NCBI RefSeq assembly: GCF_022662335.1
Contig: NZ_JAKNQJ010000001.1
Coordinates: forward strand, 186,001 to 250,000
Direction of reading: 5' to 3'
DNA length: 64,000 bases
DNA from: Sphingomonas sp. CROZ-RG-20F-R02-07
Lineage (GTDB): Bacteria > Pseudomonadota > Alphaproteobacteria > Sphingomonadales > Sphingomonadaceae
Shown: positions 63,735-64,000 of the stretch, one piece after another
Layout: each line of letters starts with the position of its first letter
Position numbering within the stretch: the first letter of the stretch is position 1
Notes under the pieces: model-generated
What the model saw: only the letters and a program-made list of their open reading frames with translations
The model's database searches: none
Told to the model about the DNA's origin: nothing
Position numbers and translations under genes: made by a program

Positions 63735-64000
63735 ATGAATCTTCAAGTTGACGTCGGTCGCTCTGCGGCCGGCAAGGGGCTCGTTCGCGTCCTCCATCCA
63801 TTGAACCTGCCTGACGGCCCGACCGGGGACGGTGTCGGGCGTGGCCCCCACGTCGGCATCGCGGTCGATGTGGAGACCACCGGTCTCGATCCGTCGACAG
63901 GCAAGGTCATCGAACTCGCACTACGGCGGTTCCGCTATGACGCCGACGGCTTCGTCACCGACATCGACCGGGCTTATGAATGGCGTGAAGATCCGGGCGA
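63735..64000 (+). CDS. DnaQ-like 3'-5' exonuclease (5' part)
   Basis: This partial gene runs off the right edge. The first about 88 residues include GIAVDVETTGLDPSTGKVIELAL, the exonuclease motif I (DxE) of the DnaQ/DEDD group. GGGGAAG lies just before ATG 63735. It would proofread or trim DNA. It is probably part of an integrative-element backbone. The rest of the domain is not visible. Confidence 0.88.
   Translation, partial: MNLQVDVGRSAAGKGLVRVLHPLNLPDGPTGDGVGRGPHVGIAVDVETTGLDPSTGKVIELALRRFRYDADGFVTDIDRAYEWREDPG

Noticed and set aside
34987..64000. CRISPR-associated transposon (CAST)
   Set aside because: tnsABC-tniQ might suggest it, but no Cas gene, CRISPR repeat or Cas12k/Cascade gene is seen near the module or elsewhere in the window.

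Overview
The window reads as an alphaproteobacterial, Sphingomonas-like chromosome segment. The evidence is high GC with strong C/G third positions, sphingomonad-type extragenic palindromes (747-834 and 3617-3734), short Flp-type pilins, a TonB receptor next to a sugar transporter and trehalase, and an alphaproteobacterial SOS box (GTTC-N7-GTTC) in front of umuDC. No rRNA, tRNA or CRISPR array was seen.

Region 1 (1-13.3 kb) is housekeeping: the 3' end of clpX, a GT4 glycosyltransferase, radA, a tightly overlapping cvpA / NifU-like / Kef antiporter / DUF423 run, aroB-aroK with a DUF2256 peptide, a sphingomonad-type hypothetical upstream of xerD, and accA. Region 2 (13.3-25.5 kb) holds two flp pilin genes, a Nudix hydrolase, a KaiC-like ATPase overlapping a hybrid histidine kinase, a trehalose utilisation locus (TonB receptor, MFS transporter, GH37 trehalase; two LacI-type operator candidates in the divergent promoter), and an RsbQ-like hydrolase overlapping a PAS histidine kinase. 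Region 3 (25.6-34.9 kb) is a complete minus-strand chemotaxis operon: STAS, cheY, cheA, cheW, mcp, cheW, cheR, cheB and a long helical accessory protein.

Region 4 (about 35-45 kb) begins the accessory DNA. A Tn7-like transposition module (tnsA-tnsB-tnsC-tniQ, minus strand) lies beside the chemotaxis operon. A 10-bp motif identical to the Tn7 terminus (34987-34996) may be its left end. Upstream of tnsA are a small unknown gene, a 19-bp-arm inverted repeat, and two convergent genes that look like degenerate RNase H-fold (rve/TniA-type) transposase derivatives.

Region 5 (45.4-55.1 kb) is a minus-strand operon: small HTH protein, DUF499 ATPase, DUF3780 protein, DUF1156 DNA methyltransferase, and a PLD-nuclease/SNF2-like helicase. 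This gene set is associated with anti-phage defence. Region 6 (55.3-64 kb) has an SOS-controlled umuDC pair, a tightly coupled pair consisting of an NdpA/NA37-like protein and a two-TM membrane protein (a candidate undescribed two-gene system), a SRAP abasic-site protein, several small regulators, an ArsR-like regulator, and the start of a DnaQ-like exonuclease typical of sphingomonad mobile islands.

Taken together, 35-64 kb looks like a genomic island with a Tn7-like engine and a defence/DNA-damage cargo. Its right boundary is not visible here.
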